Source of the DNA: Mangifera indica
Taxonomy: Eukaryota > Streptophyta > Magnoliopsida > Sapindales > Anacardiaceae
NCBI RefSeq assembly: GCF_011075055.1
Contig: NC_058137.1
Coordinates: 1,116,001-1,180,000, forward strand
Length of the DNA stretch: 64,000 nucleotides
Direction: 5' to 3'
Shown here: piece by piece, positions 1 through 10,802 of the stretch
Position numbering within the stretch: position 1 is the first letter of the stretch
Layout of the letters: each line of letters opens with the position of its first letter
Notes under the pieces: model-generated
The model's input: the letters and a program-made list of their open reading frames with translations, nothing else
Databases searched by the model: none
Told to the model about the DNA's origin: nothing
Translations under genes and position numbers: made by a program

Positions 1-433
1 CATTTTCAAGAAGCTCATCATTGGAAACAACCTCATCAATGGAGGATTCCTCAAATTCTTTGATGGTATCGCCCTCAACACAGTCCAGTAGCTCCTCTGA
101 ATCCTGTGTCTCACGTAGAGTGAGCTTGCTCAATTTCAATGATTCACCAACACAAGAAGAGGGGCCAAACAGAGAATGTGATCGGGTGTAGATGACAACT
201 GGGTCTTCATAAATTATCTCACTCACTCCAGCTGCATCAAACACAGAATTTCCCGAATCACCAAAACTTAATTGAGCCGATGTCTGAACTGGAACAGGAC
301 CAAATACATCAGAGAAGTCCAGCTCAAAATTTTCAGACTCAGCATCATCTGCAGAGTTCACAGGAAAAAATAGCTTTTGGAGTGCTTTGCCCACGCAGGT
401 ATTAGTCAAACCAGGTAACTGAGAGGAAACCAT
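1..433 (-). CDS. S6K: Ribosomal protein S6 kinase (AGC kinase), N-terminal exon, partial at the window edge
   Basis: The first 144 residues are visible, starting at the ATG complementary to 431-433; the kinase domain lies beyond base 1. The piece resembles the N-terminal extension of Arabidopsis S6K1/S6K2: it opens MVSSQLPG, has the acidic block ELDFSDVFGP near residue 40, then YEDPVVIYTRSHSLFGPSS and SLKLSKLTLRETQDSEEL. The family is activated by TOR and PDK1 and phosphorylates ribosomal protein S6, linking nutrient and auxin signals to translation. The exon runs off the window in frame with no stop. Family assignment rests on recalled similarity of this N-terminal region and not on catalytic motifs, which cannot be seen here; S6K1 and S6K2 cannot be separated. 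Confidence 0.82.
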   Translation of the reverse strand, partial: MVSSQLPGLTNTCVGKALQKLFFPVNSADDAESENFELDFSDVFGPVPVQTSAQLSFGDSGNSVFDAAGVSEIIYEDPVVIYTRSHSLFGPSSCVGESLKLSKLTLRETQDSEELLDCVEGDTIKEFEESSIDEVVSNDELLEN

Positions 434-1695
434 GTTACCAAGTTTTTGTCCAAGGACACCAAATTAAGGAGAAAGCAATCACCAAAATGGCTAAATAACC
501 CCAAAATTCTCCTAAATAAAGGCAGTTGAAGAACTCAAATCAATGGCCTTAATCAGCAAGAACGGCATGTATGCAATTGGAGTCCCCAGAAACATTGGCA
601 GTAAGCAAAAGAGAATCCAAGAGAAGAAATAGCACTCGTTTCCCGATTTGTAGGAAACAACAGAAGATGCTTCAGTGGTTCTCAAATTCATGAAGATCAA
701 GTTGTCAAATCTGAAATTCAATGCAAAAACAAACTCCCAAAATTAGCTTTTTAAAAGAGAAATTCAAAAAAAAGGGAAAAACATGGTGGCATCAGTATTC
801 CTTTCTATAAAAATGATAAACTCTCATCAATAGAAGCTGGAGCATTTATAAGAAAACAATAACAAAGGAAAAACAGAAATTGAAGAGGCAAATACATACA
901 CATAAGCTTCACACAGAAACAAACCCAACAGAGATGTATTTTGGTAACTTATTTACAAACACAAAAACTAACTCAAATCCTAAGAATAACGTAATAAAAG
1001 AAAGACAAAAACATCATCTTTCCACCCAAATCATTGAAAAGACACATGTTGAATTCTGGACATAAAAACAAGAAATCAACATTCTCACGTATTGCAAACG
1101 TATCTCTACAAGCAAACATGCAAAGGGAACGACAAGAAAGAGAATGCGAGCACCTGGAGAGGACGCGGAGGAGGAACAGTGGCACCAAGATTGGAACTTT
1201 ATGAAGAAATAAATAATGGAATATTGAAACGAACCAGCCGCAGTTATACAAGGAACGTGAATGGGCTGTATTAAATACGTGCTTTTGTAGGAACTGAAGG
1301 AATCGGAGGAGCCAAATTGGAATACGCAATTTGGATTGGCTGGCTGGCTGGTCCATAATGCAGCCTTGATTACTGCTTGTACGCTAAGCTAAGCGCCGTC
1401 CATCTCAATCAAATGCTATACTCTGACCATCATAAGTTTCCTTTTGGCCCCTCACCTTTTCACTTCTTGCAAAAGAGACACTGGTCGATAATAGATTGGA
1501 TTAGGTTTTATTATCCTATTAAATTTTGATTTTTTTGTCCACAGAACCTCAAGTCTCCTCCTTGTAGAAATTTCGTTTCTAACTCTGTCATAGCTTTCGT
1601 ATTATACTACTGGAGGAGAATTTCCAGATAATTTATTTTTTGGGGGCATTCTGTAAGGAAATTTGGGCTTGAAATTTTTATGGTTTTTCTTTAGA
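434..1695. promoter_or_regulatory. Divergent intergenic region between the S6 kinase (-) and the PRC-barrel gene (+)
   Basis: This 1.26 kb holds the 5' UTR and promoter of the leftward S6 kinase and the promoter of the rightward gene. A slightly richer purine block at about 1130-1190 could be a non-coding first exon of the kinase gene, since plant S6K genes often carry a 5' UTR intron, but I could not fix its splice sites. Small reading frames here (for example 512-721 and 973-1356 on the minus strand) show no family features and look like chance frames in UTR. Confidence 0.5.
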
Positions 1696-4115
1696 ATGAG
1701 TGAGTTCTTAAGCTCAATCCCTCTTTCATCTTCTCTTTGTGTCACCAAGTTTGGAACTTTATCTACTAAATTGAGACTAAACAATGCAAATGTTAGAAAT
1801 GGCAAGTTGCAGTTTTTTATGTGCGGTTTTAAACCCACCACAAGCAAAAATGGCAGCCAAAACCGGGACATGTTTGCTGAATTCGTGTTCAAGGAAAAGG
1901 TAGGTATGGGCTCTTCTACTGTTGAAAATGGAAGAGAAATAGTTGAATTGAAGGAAGAGAAGAAGAGCCGAAAGGGTGAAGATGAGAATAGTGTTGGTTT
2001 AGAAAGACCAAGGTTGAGAAGAGGAAGACAAGTATTGAGGAGATCCAATATGTTAGCTAAGCAAGTCATCAGTATTCAGTCTGCTGTTTCTTTAGGTTTT
2101 GTCTCTCAACTTTGGGTGGACACAGCTTCTGTAAGTTAATTCATCATTTGCCTGCACAGAATTATGTATTTGTAAGTTTTTTATAGAACCCAGATGCTTA
2201 TTTTGTGTTTTGTTTTGCTTCTCTTTAGTGGATTGTATTGGTAGTCGAAGTGAGGCCAAACTTACTTTCTGGTGAATCTGAAAGGTTTCTTCTTGAGGAT
2301 GTTAGCCAGGTACTTGTTTTACTTCTGCATGATATGGCTAGCAAAGGTTAAAACTATATGCACATTTGACAGACAACGATGGTTTGTTTGAGGATTGATT
2401 TAGTTTTTGTTTAATTAGTTTTGTAGATGATAAGAGCAGCCACTTTTGTAGAATCGTTGTATATTTGCTGCTTGGTTACCTAGGTTCACGGTTTATGGTC
2501 CAAGGTTTCATCATCTGAGTATAAAACTGTTGTTTTAGTTGCCCCTTGACCATTTATTTTCATATGGCTGATTTTTATGTGGAGGATTATGCCATATACT
2601 GAAGCTGCGACCTACTTCTGGTTAATTTTCAATTTTTTCGTTTTGTGCCCGTCATTTGTGTTGACCAGAGTATTCAATATACTATTCTTTGCAGGTAGGT
2701 GATGTTGTGCTTGTTGAGGATGAGACAGTGACAGAAACTGATTTCAAAATGGTTGGACTTGATACATTGGTATGTATGTGGTTTGCCAGTCCACCCAATA
2801 TTGCAGTAGCTGTGACTTTGCCCTTTTATTTTTTATTTAAATTTTAAGGCTTTCATCTGTGATGTTCATCAGGTTGGATACAGAGTTGTAACTCCAGGTC
2901 GGCGAAACATTGGGAAGGTGAATCCAAATTTCAACACCAAATCCTGCATATGTCATATCTAGTCTAAATTTTTCTTAACCTATAGATTGTGCAATCTAGG
3001 TGCGGGGATATTCTTTCAACATTAATTCAGGGACTGTTGAATCACTCGAGCTTGATTCATTTGGGATATCTATAATTCCATCAAGTTTGGTAGGTGGCTG
3101 ATTCTTACTTTCTTTTATAGAGAAAAATATCTCCATATGCTATGCTGCTTGATCAGCAATGAATTTTTGCTTCAATGTATTGATAATAATTGATATTATC
3201 ATTTTGTTCAATGAGTTGCTTTATGAAACTCCAATTCTATCTGCTTGTCTTGATTCCAGGTCAGTACTTATGCTTTACTTGTAGAAGATGTGCTCGAAGT
3301 TGCAGCTGACACTGTTGTTGTTCATGAAGCTGCTGCCTCTCATATACAAAGGCTAACAAAGGTAACTTCACCTTTAGTTAATGATAAAGCTGTTAGTCAT
3401 GCTGTATGTTGACTTTATTTTTCATAGATTTTTATGTGATGCTATAAATATCTTAATTTTCAATGAGGTTTCCTGGTGAAGATGATTCTGCTACTCACTC
3501 CAAGCACTCTAGAGTGATGCTTTTTTCTGCACCACATGATAACTATTACTTGTGCATGTAGACAGTCCTTTGTTGATACATGTATGTAAGCACACAATAT
3601 GACACCAGTACCTCACCCTCAGTGCAAAGAGATGTAACCAGATTGCCTGTTTCCTATTACTAGTTTCTGGTTCGATAATTACCTTCTCTATGTATTTTTT
3701 GGTTAAGTATTACCTTCTCTATGTTATCCGAAAAGAAAATTGTATATTTCATAATTTAAGCCTGCTTGCACATCCTTAACCCTCTGATATTCAAGGTTTC
3801 CTACACACCTTGCTTTTTAGAGAAATGCAAACCTCCTTATATTCTTGTAAAAGGTTAGAAGTCATTGCATTAAATTTGCCTTTAGCTGATAGATATTTTA
3901 CTATGAATCAAAACTTGAAATGCTTGTACCAGGGTCTTTGGGACAACCAGAATCCAGGAACTTTGACAGAAGAAGTTGGAGAATATGCAGAGTTTGAGAG
4001 GCATGGTAAATTTGATGATGATCGAGGCACGCGGAGAGGTTTCAGAAGGAAGAAATCCCACCCAAAAAAGAGAGAAGCAGAGGATGATTGGGAGCTTCCA
4101 ATGGATTACTTATGA
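1696..4115 (+). CDS. PRC-barrel-like plastid protein, seven exons
   Basis: Exons read as 1696-2130, 2229-2309, 2695-2769, 2873-2917, 3000-3089, 3260-3361 and 3933-4115, giving 336 residues. All joins use GT-AG sites and keep frame. The N-terminus is rich in Ser, Thr and basic residues (MSEFLSSIPLSSSLCVTKFG), as expected of a chloroplast transit peptide. Residues about 145-280 form two related beta-rich blocks: the first includes SGESERFLLEDVSQVGDVVL and VGYRVVTPGRRNIGKVRGYS; the second includes GTVESLELDSFGISIIPSSL. This resembles the PRC-barrel fold, best known in photosystem reaction-centre H subunits and RimM. The tail is strongly charged (RGFRRKKSHPKKREAEDDWE) and ends MDYL. Function is not known to me; a role in plastid RNA or ribosome assembly is only a guess. 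The start is the first ATG in the open frame. Confidence 0.78.
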
Positions 4116-5072
4116 CCCTCCTACTCCTTATCAGAGCTTTACACATTTCAGCCTCACTTGTAGATATGTGCTTCCCTCAAATCTTATGCCCTTCTGCTAT
4201 TGTGTAAATATAAACTGCTTTATACAAGTTTACATTTTTTATGAACTTCTTTATACAAGTTTACTGCTCTATATTAATTTACATAGAAAAATTAAAAAAA
4301 AAAAAGGGGCCCATGCAGATCTTGAATCTGTAACCAGCAAGCCTAATTGGCCAAGATGCACTTCCATTTTAAAGCAGTCCAAGACAAAAAAGTTGGAACA
4401 ATTTCACTTTGCGCCCAATGGTTTCAAATGCAAGTTAAAAGGCAACAGAAGTCCCTCCAAAACTCAGAAAAAAACCAAATCTCCATTGTCTTTTCTAATG
4501 GCGGATTTGATTTTGGACAATTCTCCTGGTTAAGTTTCTGTCGGAGGGTCATTCAAGTCCATTGAATTTGAATAAGGGTCACTTTGAGTTCGGCATAAAT
4601 CCAAATTGATATTGGAATTTTAACCAATTCGAATAATAAATATAGACACTTGAAATGGAGAGAAAAAATCATCAAAGAAAAAAAATTTTGATAAAGAATT
4701 GTTAATGAATCTTTAAATTTGAATCGAGTTGTTAAATTAAAATTTTAATTCAAATTTAATTTGTTCGAATAAAATATAAATTCGAACCCAAACCCATCCA
4801 GGCTTTAATCCATCTTTAGTTTCTCTTATTTATTAGATCAACAAAAATATTCTTATTTATTAGATCAACAATATTCAGTTGCAGCCCCACGCAGTCACTC
4901 CGACTAAAGAGCACGAAAATAAATTAAAATAAGAAACAGAAAAAGCTTTTAATATTAATAAAGTAGCCGTTAGCACTTTGGCTCCATCTAAATTTAAACT
5001 TATCATCCAATATATTTATCATCCCCAGTCAGCTGGCTTCTCTATTGTACAAGTACGACCCAGATCCAAAAA
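4116..5072. other. Intergenic: 3' UTR, A-run and AT-rich degenerate repeat
   Basis: After the PRC-barrel stop comes AT-rich 3' flank, then an A-run at 4294-4305 followed by GGGGCCC and a palindrome (4316-4330). From about 4590 to 4800 the sequence belongs to the degenerate AATTCGAA/TTGAATTT repeat family seen throughout the window. Overlapping frames at 3976-4533 and 4347-4565 are chance frames with no domain. The last 100 bases are the likely promoter and 5' UTR of the next gene. Confidence 0.5.
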
Positions 5073-5884
5073 ATGACCCAGAGCCTCAAAACGACAGTGG
5101 CTGCCACCGCCGCCGGAGAGCAGAAGCTGAAGCCGAAGTCCGGGCGGAAGCCACTCCAGCCAGTGAACTGTCTACCCACCAGTAATATAAAAACCAAGCC
5201 AAAGGAGAAGCAAGAATGTATCAATCAGAACCAGAATAAGAATCAGATCTCTGTGGTTGGAGATCTGAACGAGGAGGAGGAGAATCATGTGGTGACAAAG
5301 TTGGAATCACTGGATGCGTCGCTGGCAGAGGAACTCAGTGCCATAAGAAAGAAGCTTGAGAGATTGAGAATGGAAAAAGAGAAAACAGAGAGGATGTTGA
5401 ATGAAAGAGAGATGATGCTAGATAAGCAAATGAAGGAGCTTCAATACAGAGGGGAAACTCAGAAGGTGCTGGAGATTGAAGTTGATAGATTATACAGATT
5501 AAAGGAACTCAAGTCTTATTGTTTAGTAAGATCCGTTTTTCATTCTCCTAGCTCATTCTTTTCTGGGTTCAATCAAAGTTATTAACTTTTTCATAAATGC
5601 TTTGTTAATCAGAGGATTTCATCGATACGGTCACTCAGAAAAAAGGAACAAGAAAAGAGAACCAGCGGAGGAGTTGCAAAATCCATGTCCCACGTGAGCA
5701 AAAATTAAAATTTCATCCTTTCGGATTCTGGGTGGCCGTTTTCCGTTTTCTTTTAATTTACAGTAGGGGATGCTTTGGTTTTCAGGATTTAGTTGGTGAA
5801 GATGATGAAGAATCCGTGGGTGAGAACACAATGCAGAGTCCATGCTCGAGCCCTGTAGAAGAAAATACAGAGAAAGAGAAATAG
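5073..5884 (+). CDS. Small coiled-coil protein of unknown function, three exons
   Basis: Exons 5073-5525, 5613-5693 and 5786-5884 give 210 residues; each exon is a multiple of three. The N-terminal third is basic and proline-bearing (KLKPKSGRKPLQPVNCLPT). Residues about 80-150 form a clear heptad coiled coil (LAEELSAIRKKLERLRMEKE and onward to QYRGETQKVLEIEVDRLYRL). The second exon encodes a basic patch (RISSIRSLRKKEQEKR), and the tail is acidic and Ser-rich, ending NTEKEK. There is no signal peptide or membrane segment, so it is probably nuclear or cytosolic. The layout recalls small cell-cycle or chromosome-associated coiled-coil proteins, but I do not recognise the family and assign no function. 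A CCACC-containing GC-rich stretch marks the 5' end of exon 1. Confidence 0.72.
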
Positions 5885-6586
5885 TGTTTTGCTTTCACAG
5901 TTGTTTGAATTCTTGTTTCTTCTTTGGTCCTGGTTACACTTGGAGAGGACAGTATTATTATAATTTCTCATTATACCAGTTGCTGAAATTTTAAATTGTC
6001 TGCTCTCTTCTTTTGACTATATACCATAAAATGTTGAATCCAGAAAGTTCTCATTTTCATGGGAAGTGTCGAAAATTCATGAAAAGCACAAATGGATATC
6101 GAAAAACAATTTAAGAAAAGCAGCACAAAGCAGAAAATTGCAATTATATAATCTTCTTTTCCAGCACAGAAGAGAAACTTAACTCAAGTATACATTTAGG
6201 AAACACACAGCACACCACTAGGTCATGCATCTTGTGATTGAAACAAATTTGATGGATTTCAGGAGAAATACATTAAATTAAAGCTAAACTGAAAGAAAAA
6301 GCTAAAAGAACTACTACTGACTGCTGGGAGAGGAGGAACCAGAAATGAGGCATATCCGACTTTATTGGGATTTTCAGAGAATACAAATCAGAAACACCAC
6401 TAAAGAGCCCAGCTACCCCTAAATGAAAGATTGACCTAAAGAAGAAAAAAAAAATCAATAAAAGCATTGTCCTCTAGACCTTAAAAGACCAGACTTAGAT
6501 TGATGGTTCGTTACGGGGGATCAAGTTTCCCGGGTGATCTGCTCAATTTCTTCCCTGCAAGAATGGCAGATATAAGGGAAATCTAA
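5885..6586. other. Convergent 3' flanks of the coiled-coil gene (+) and TFIIS (-)
   Basis: The two genes end facing each other, 702 bp apart. The interval holds their 3' UTRs. A minus-strand frame at 6273-6467 is T-rich hydrophobic and has no homology I recognise. No RNA gene, repeat array or other gene was seen. Confidence 0.55.
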
Positions 6587-8412
6587 TTAGCAGAACTTCC
6601 AATGATTGTTGCAGTTTACGCATGTTACATAGGTTGTCATAGGTTCATCTGCACTCCTAGTCTGCATTTGATAGTAAGTGCACTTGCGTTGACCACAACG
6701 ACCACACTTAAACTGATCAGTTGTGGCCTTTGGTGCACCACCGCGTTCGCAGTCAAACAAAGCTTTCTCTTTAATTTGGTTAATTTCCTGTTGCCTAGCA
6801 TCACTGGCCATTTCTTCTGGGGACATTGTGACAAGCCTCTCTGGCTTGACCTCTCCAAGAAGAACCTTCCTCCTCAAATCAGGGTTTTTTGGATCCTTGA
6901 TGTTGAACATAATAGATCTGTACTTCAGTTTCTGGGCACCATTAGACCGGCCTAATTTTTCAAACATTACAGATTCAACAGATACAGCAACCCGGATTGG
7001 ATCACATGCATTTACTGCATGCACATCTTCCTCGTCAGCCTCACCAGCAACTTTGGACAAGGCCTCCACAAGAAGCTCCCGAATTTTGTCACGCAATGAA
7101 TCATTACATCTAACCAATTCTGTCAGCTTTGGGGTCCCAATGGGTGTCTGTGTCGGCTTCTTAACACTGGAAACTGGCTTCTCCTCTTTAATTATCTTTT
7201 CAACCTTGACAGGCTCAGCATTCCCATTTACTTCCCTTTTTTCCACCCGGACAGTATCTGACCTAGAAAAAGTGCCAGATCTCTCAAACTTGACAGTTTC
7301 TTTTGTAGAAGACTTTTCAACCTTTACAGCCTTCTGAACTTTCTCAACTTTCACTTCAGTGCTACCGTTTTTATTATTTCTGGTTGTCTCTTCTATGACT
7401 ATTTTCTTCCAAATCTCAAGCAAGTCAGAAGCCACATTCTGTATTTTCTCCCTAGGATGTTTCGTGAGAGGTCGAAGACGTTTCCCAACCTGAAACATAA
7501 TATAGAAAATTTAACAAGGTCAACCTCTTGTTTCATTGTGATCAATATAATCCAAAGAATAGAACTTGCTATTGCGGTAAATTATATCTTCAAAACCATC
7601 ATGATCAAGGATTTGTCAGTTAAACTTCTGTCTTTGATTCTCCAAACAAACAGTTAAACAGAAAGATGAATAGCCATAAATGAGAACTGAACATCTCCTT
7701 ATGAAACACTCTGCTTCTTCTTTTAGATACACTGGCCAGTTCAAGTAAATGCACTTTTCTTATTTCTTTAATCTTATAATCCAACAAGTTATAGATATCC
7801 ATTGTTTAGGTAAACTGGTTGTTTGGAAAATTGGAGACAGAAGTTTAACTGAAACATATCTTTGTCATCGTGATTTTGAAGATGCAAAGAATCACAATAG
7901 AAAATTACACTTTTTGGATTACACAGATCATACTTCTCATATTAAAGAACAATAATCCATACAAAATTTTTAGCTCGCAGAGTGGGAAAAAAAAATAAAG
8001 GTAACAGCTTCACCTTCAAACATAACTCCAAAAGATTCTCTAATTTATATCATCATAAAAGCAATCAAATAGCTAAAAGGAAAAGTCTTTATTCCTTACT
8101 TCTATTAACAACGGTTCTTTTTTCCACTTTATTTAACCCTAACAACACTACAAAATCAACAACCCTAATCACATATTAAACAAAATATCAATCACTCGAG
8201 ACAGAATATCAGAAAAAAATAATATAAAATCCATTATACATACATACCTGAGTGGAGACAAGGATGTCATACGTGACAGGAAAGCTCTTAAGCTGCTTCA
8301 ACGCATCGACAGATCGCGAAACCTCGGGCCCACTCGACGATGTTCCGTCAACGGCCGCCGCGTCCGCTGCCTTCTTGGCGGCTTCAAACAGCTCCACAAG
8401 CTCTTTCTCCAT
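6587..8412 (-). CDS. TFIIS: Transcription elongation factor TFIIS (S-II)
   Basis: Two exons, 8248-8412 and 6587-7489 on the minus strand, give 355 residues, close to the family's usual 300-380. The protein rescues backtracked RNA polymerase II by stimulating transcript cleavage. Residues 1 to about 90 are the helical LW/TFIIS-N domain (SVDALKQLKSFPVT, VGKRLRPLTKHP, DLLEIWKKIV). A Lys/Glu-rich linker follows. The central polymerase-binding domain covers about 180-300 (RDKIRELLVEALSKVA, YRSIMFNIKDPKNPDLRRKV). The C-terminal zinc ribbon has Cys pairs at 317/320 and 345/348 and the catalytic hairpin acidic pair Asp336-Glu337 in TRSADEPMTT. Nothing essential is missing. The intron is phase 0 and ends the short exon 1 after LVSTQ. 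Arabidopsis TFIIS mutants show reduced seed dormancy (RDO2), so a dormancy role is plausible by family. Confidence 0.96.
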
Positions 8413-10802
8413 AGCTTTGGAAAAAAATACCTAATAACCCTAAACCCTAGAAAACAAAATTACTTTTCAGAAAAAAAAAAAAAAAACAAGAAGAAGTCAG
8501 ATCCAGTGATCGGAAAAATAACAAAAGTCGTACCGGAGAGATGGGAAGAGTTTGATCGAAATGATTTGACTAGGTAAAGCTGCTTGTTTTGCGAGTTGAT
8601 GATTTCTGAGAAGGAGAGGGAGACGGTGGAAAAAGCTGCTTGATTTGCGAGGCCTGCGAAGGCGGAACGTTTGTTTAGAGCTTCCGACCAGATAAAATTT
8701 GTTTTAAATATATACTTCTTCTTGGGTTCGTTTTCAGATTGGGCTTGGGCCTAGTTTCGGCTTTATATTATTTGATTCTAGTCAATGGATCCCCAAAGGT
8801 GTAATCAACCTATTTGAACCCAAATAAAGGTTAATTAAGTTCGATTTAAATCTAAAATAAATATTTTATAATCGAGTTTAGCTCTCTTGATTGATGATGG
8901 GTTTTGTCAGAAAGCGTCAAAAAAAAAGGAGAAGAGTCATTAAAGATAAACAAAAGTTTACAATTTTTAGACAAAGTTTGATCAAAACTTGATAATCAAT
9001 TTTACATTAACGAAGATTTAAACAAAATTTACAATTTTAAACTAAATCAACCTACAATTAGATTGATCTAATTACATCGAGCTAAGCCAATCAAACTATC
9101 ATATTAAAGCTAGACAAAAATTGATTTTGCAATTGCTAAGAGTGAGACCGCCTAGCAAATAATATCACAATTTTACAATCGTTTATTTATTTCAATTGAG
9201 TTTGTTTGGCCATATACGAAATCTGATTCTAAATTTATTTCGACGATGCACTAAATTATGAAACAAAGCTTTTCTTTAATTTTCCAATGCCGAGGAATTT
9301 GCTTTCCAAAAATGTTAAATTTTCATATATGGTCTTCTATAGATTTAAATCGTGTTAACTATGGATTGTTAATTTGATTCAGTTGAGTTTAATTTTAATT
9401 GTTATAAATCAAGTTTAAACTCAAAACTTAATCACAGATTTTGACATTATTAGTTGAGTTCAACATTAGTTGTTATAAGATTATTCAATTTCATCGATGA
9501 CAAATCAAAGAATTTGAACTATAAGATTATTCAATTTTATAGATAACAAATCAAAGTATCAATGATCAAATGGTATTAGTATTTGATTTTGAACATTATT
9601 TATCATTTCGAACTCAAACTCATATTTTTTAAAATTTGTCAAATTTAATTTTATTCGAATTTACCTTCATTTATAAATATTAATTTTTATTTGTGTAAGT
9701 AGAATAATTAGTTAAAATATAAAAATTCAAACCTAAAGTTAAGGAACCCATATACAATTTTATATCACATAAAAAATAATATTATATATATATATATATT
9801 TTAAATATACGTACGTGTTATATATATAATGAAAGAAGAAGCAGGGTGACAGGCAGAAGCCATGAATTGAGGTTTACCACTAATCCTGTCATCCATCTCT
9901 GTCTGGGCCCGACTATTCCGCTGTTTGTGCTTTTGCCTTGCTCTGGCCTTTCTCCTCCGTCCCTCCCCCTCTCTCGCCGTTTCCCAATTGACCCTTTTCT
10001 GTTTTAATTCCGTTTTCCTTTACGATTTCCCCTCCTTTCTTTTTTGGCATTTTTAACTGCGGTGAGATCTGTTCTGATCTGATCTCTCTCTCTCTATCCT
10101 CTGCCATTTTACTATGATATCGTTTTCAGTGCATTCAAAGCCGTCTGATTTTTTCCTTCGCTTTTTCTAATCCCGAGAAGATAAGCTTTTTTTTTTTTTT
10201 TGCTTTAACAGATTGGGATGGGAGGTACGTTGTTACTTGGTGATTAAGTTATTTTAGTGTAATTTGTAATTTCTGGTTTCTGTTTTATTTTTTGAAAGGG
10301 ATTAGGGTTGTTAGGTTATCAATGCCTGTCATGTTCTGATTCATGTTTTATTGCTGCTGGCATTTGTTTGTATGTCTTGTGTTTTGGCATATCTGGAGGA
10401 TTGATCCATAAACTTTTTCTGTCATCGGGATCTGATCAGGGATTTCGTCATCATTTGAATCGATTGTGTTTTCAAGATTTTATTATTTTTGGTGATAAAG
10501 GTTGGATTTTATTTTTTTTGTTATTTGAAGGACAATTTTGATCTGTTTCTTTTTAAGAGTTAAAACTCTGAGGCAGTTAGTGAGTGAGTGCAAGAGGTGA
10601 TGACTTGATTGAACATGAAAAATGGGTTTACATTGGACCACGCATTCCCAATTTTTAACAAAAGGGAGCTGAGATATCGCTAGCTTGTTTAGTTTGGCCG
10701 GGGAAAGGAAAGTGGAGGGCTTTGATTGTGGTGGTGAGTATTTGTTAAAAGTGGGGAAAGTTACATACAGAATTCTCTTATGTGGACATTCGAGAATAAT
10801 TT
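8413..10802. other. Divergent intergenic region between TFIIS (-) and the flippase (+)
   Basis: The first 300 bases are the TFIIS leader and promoter. From about 8790 to 9700 the sequence is AT-rich and carries degenerate TTGAATT/AATTCGA repeat words, with no gene. An (AT)n run lies near 9781-9800. From about 9850 the sequence becomes pyrimidine-rich with a TCTCTCTCTCTC run near 10080, typical of a plant 5' UTR. A GGAG/GTACGT site near 10220 could be the donor of a 5' UTR intron of the flippase gene, but I could not fix the acceptor. Confidence 0.5.
8436..8450 (-). promoter_or_regulatory. Doubled telo-box-like motif in the TFIIS 5' leader
   Basis: The plus strand reads AACCCTAAACCCTAG 24 bp upstream of the TFIIS start. 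AAACCCTAA telo-boxes are common near the start sites of plant genes for translation and cell proliferation. Function here is inferred from the motif alone. Confidence 0.4.

Noticed and set aside
6723..7337. 204-codon plus-strand frame opposite TFIIS
   Set aside because: Lies wholly antisense to the TFIIS coding exon, whose protein is unmistakable; a mirror frame.
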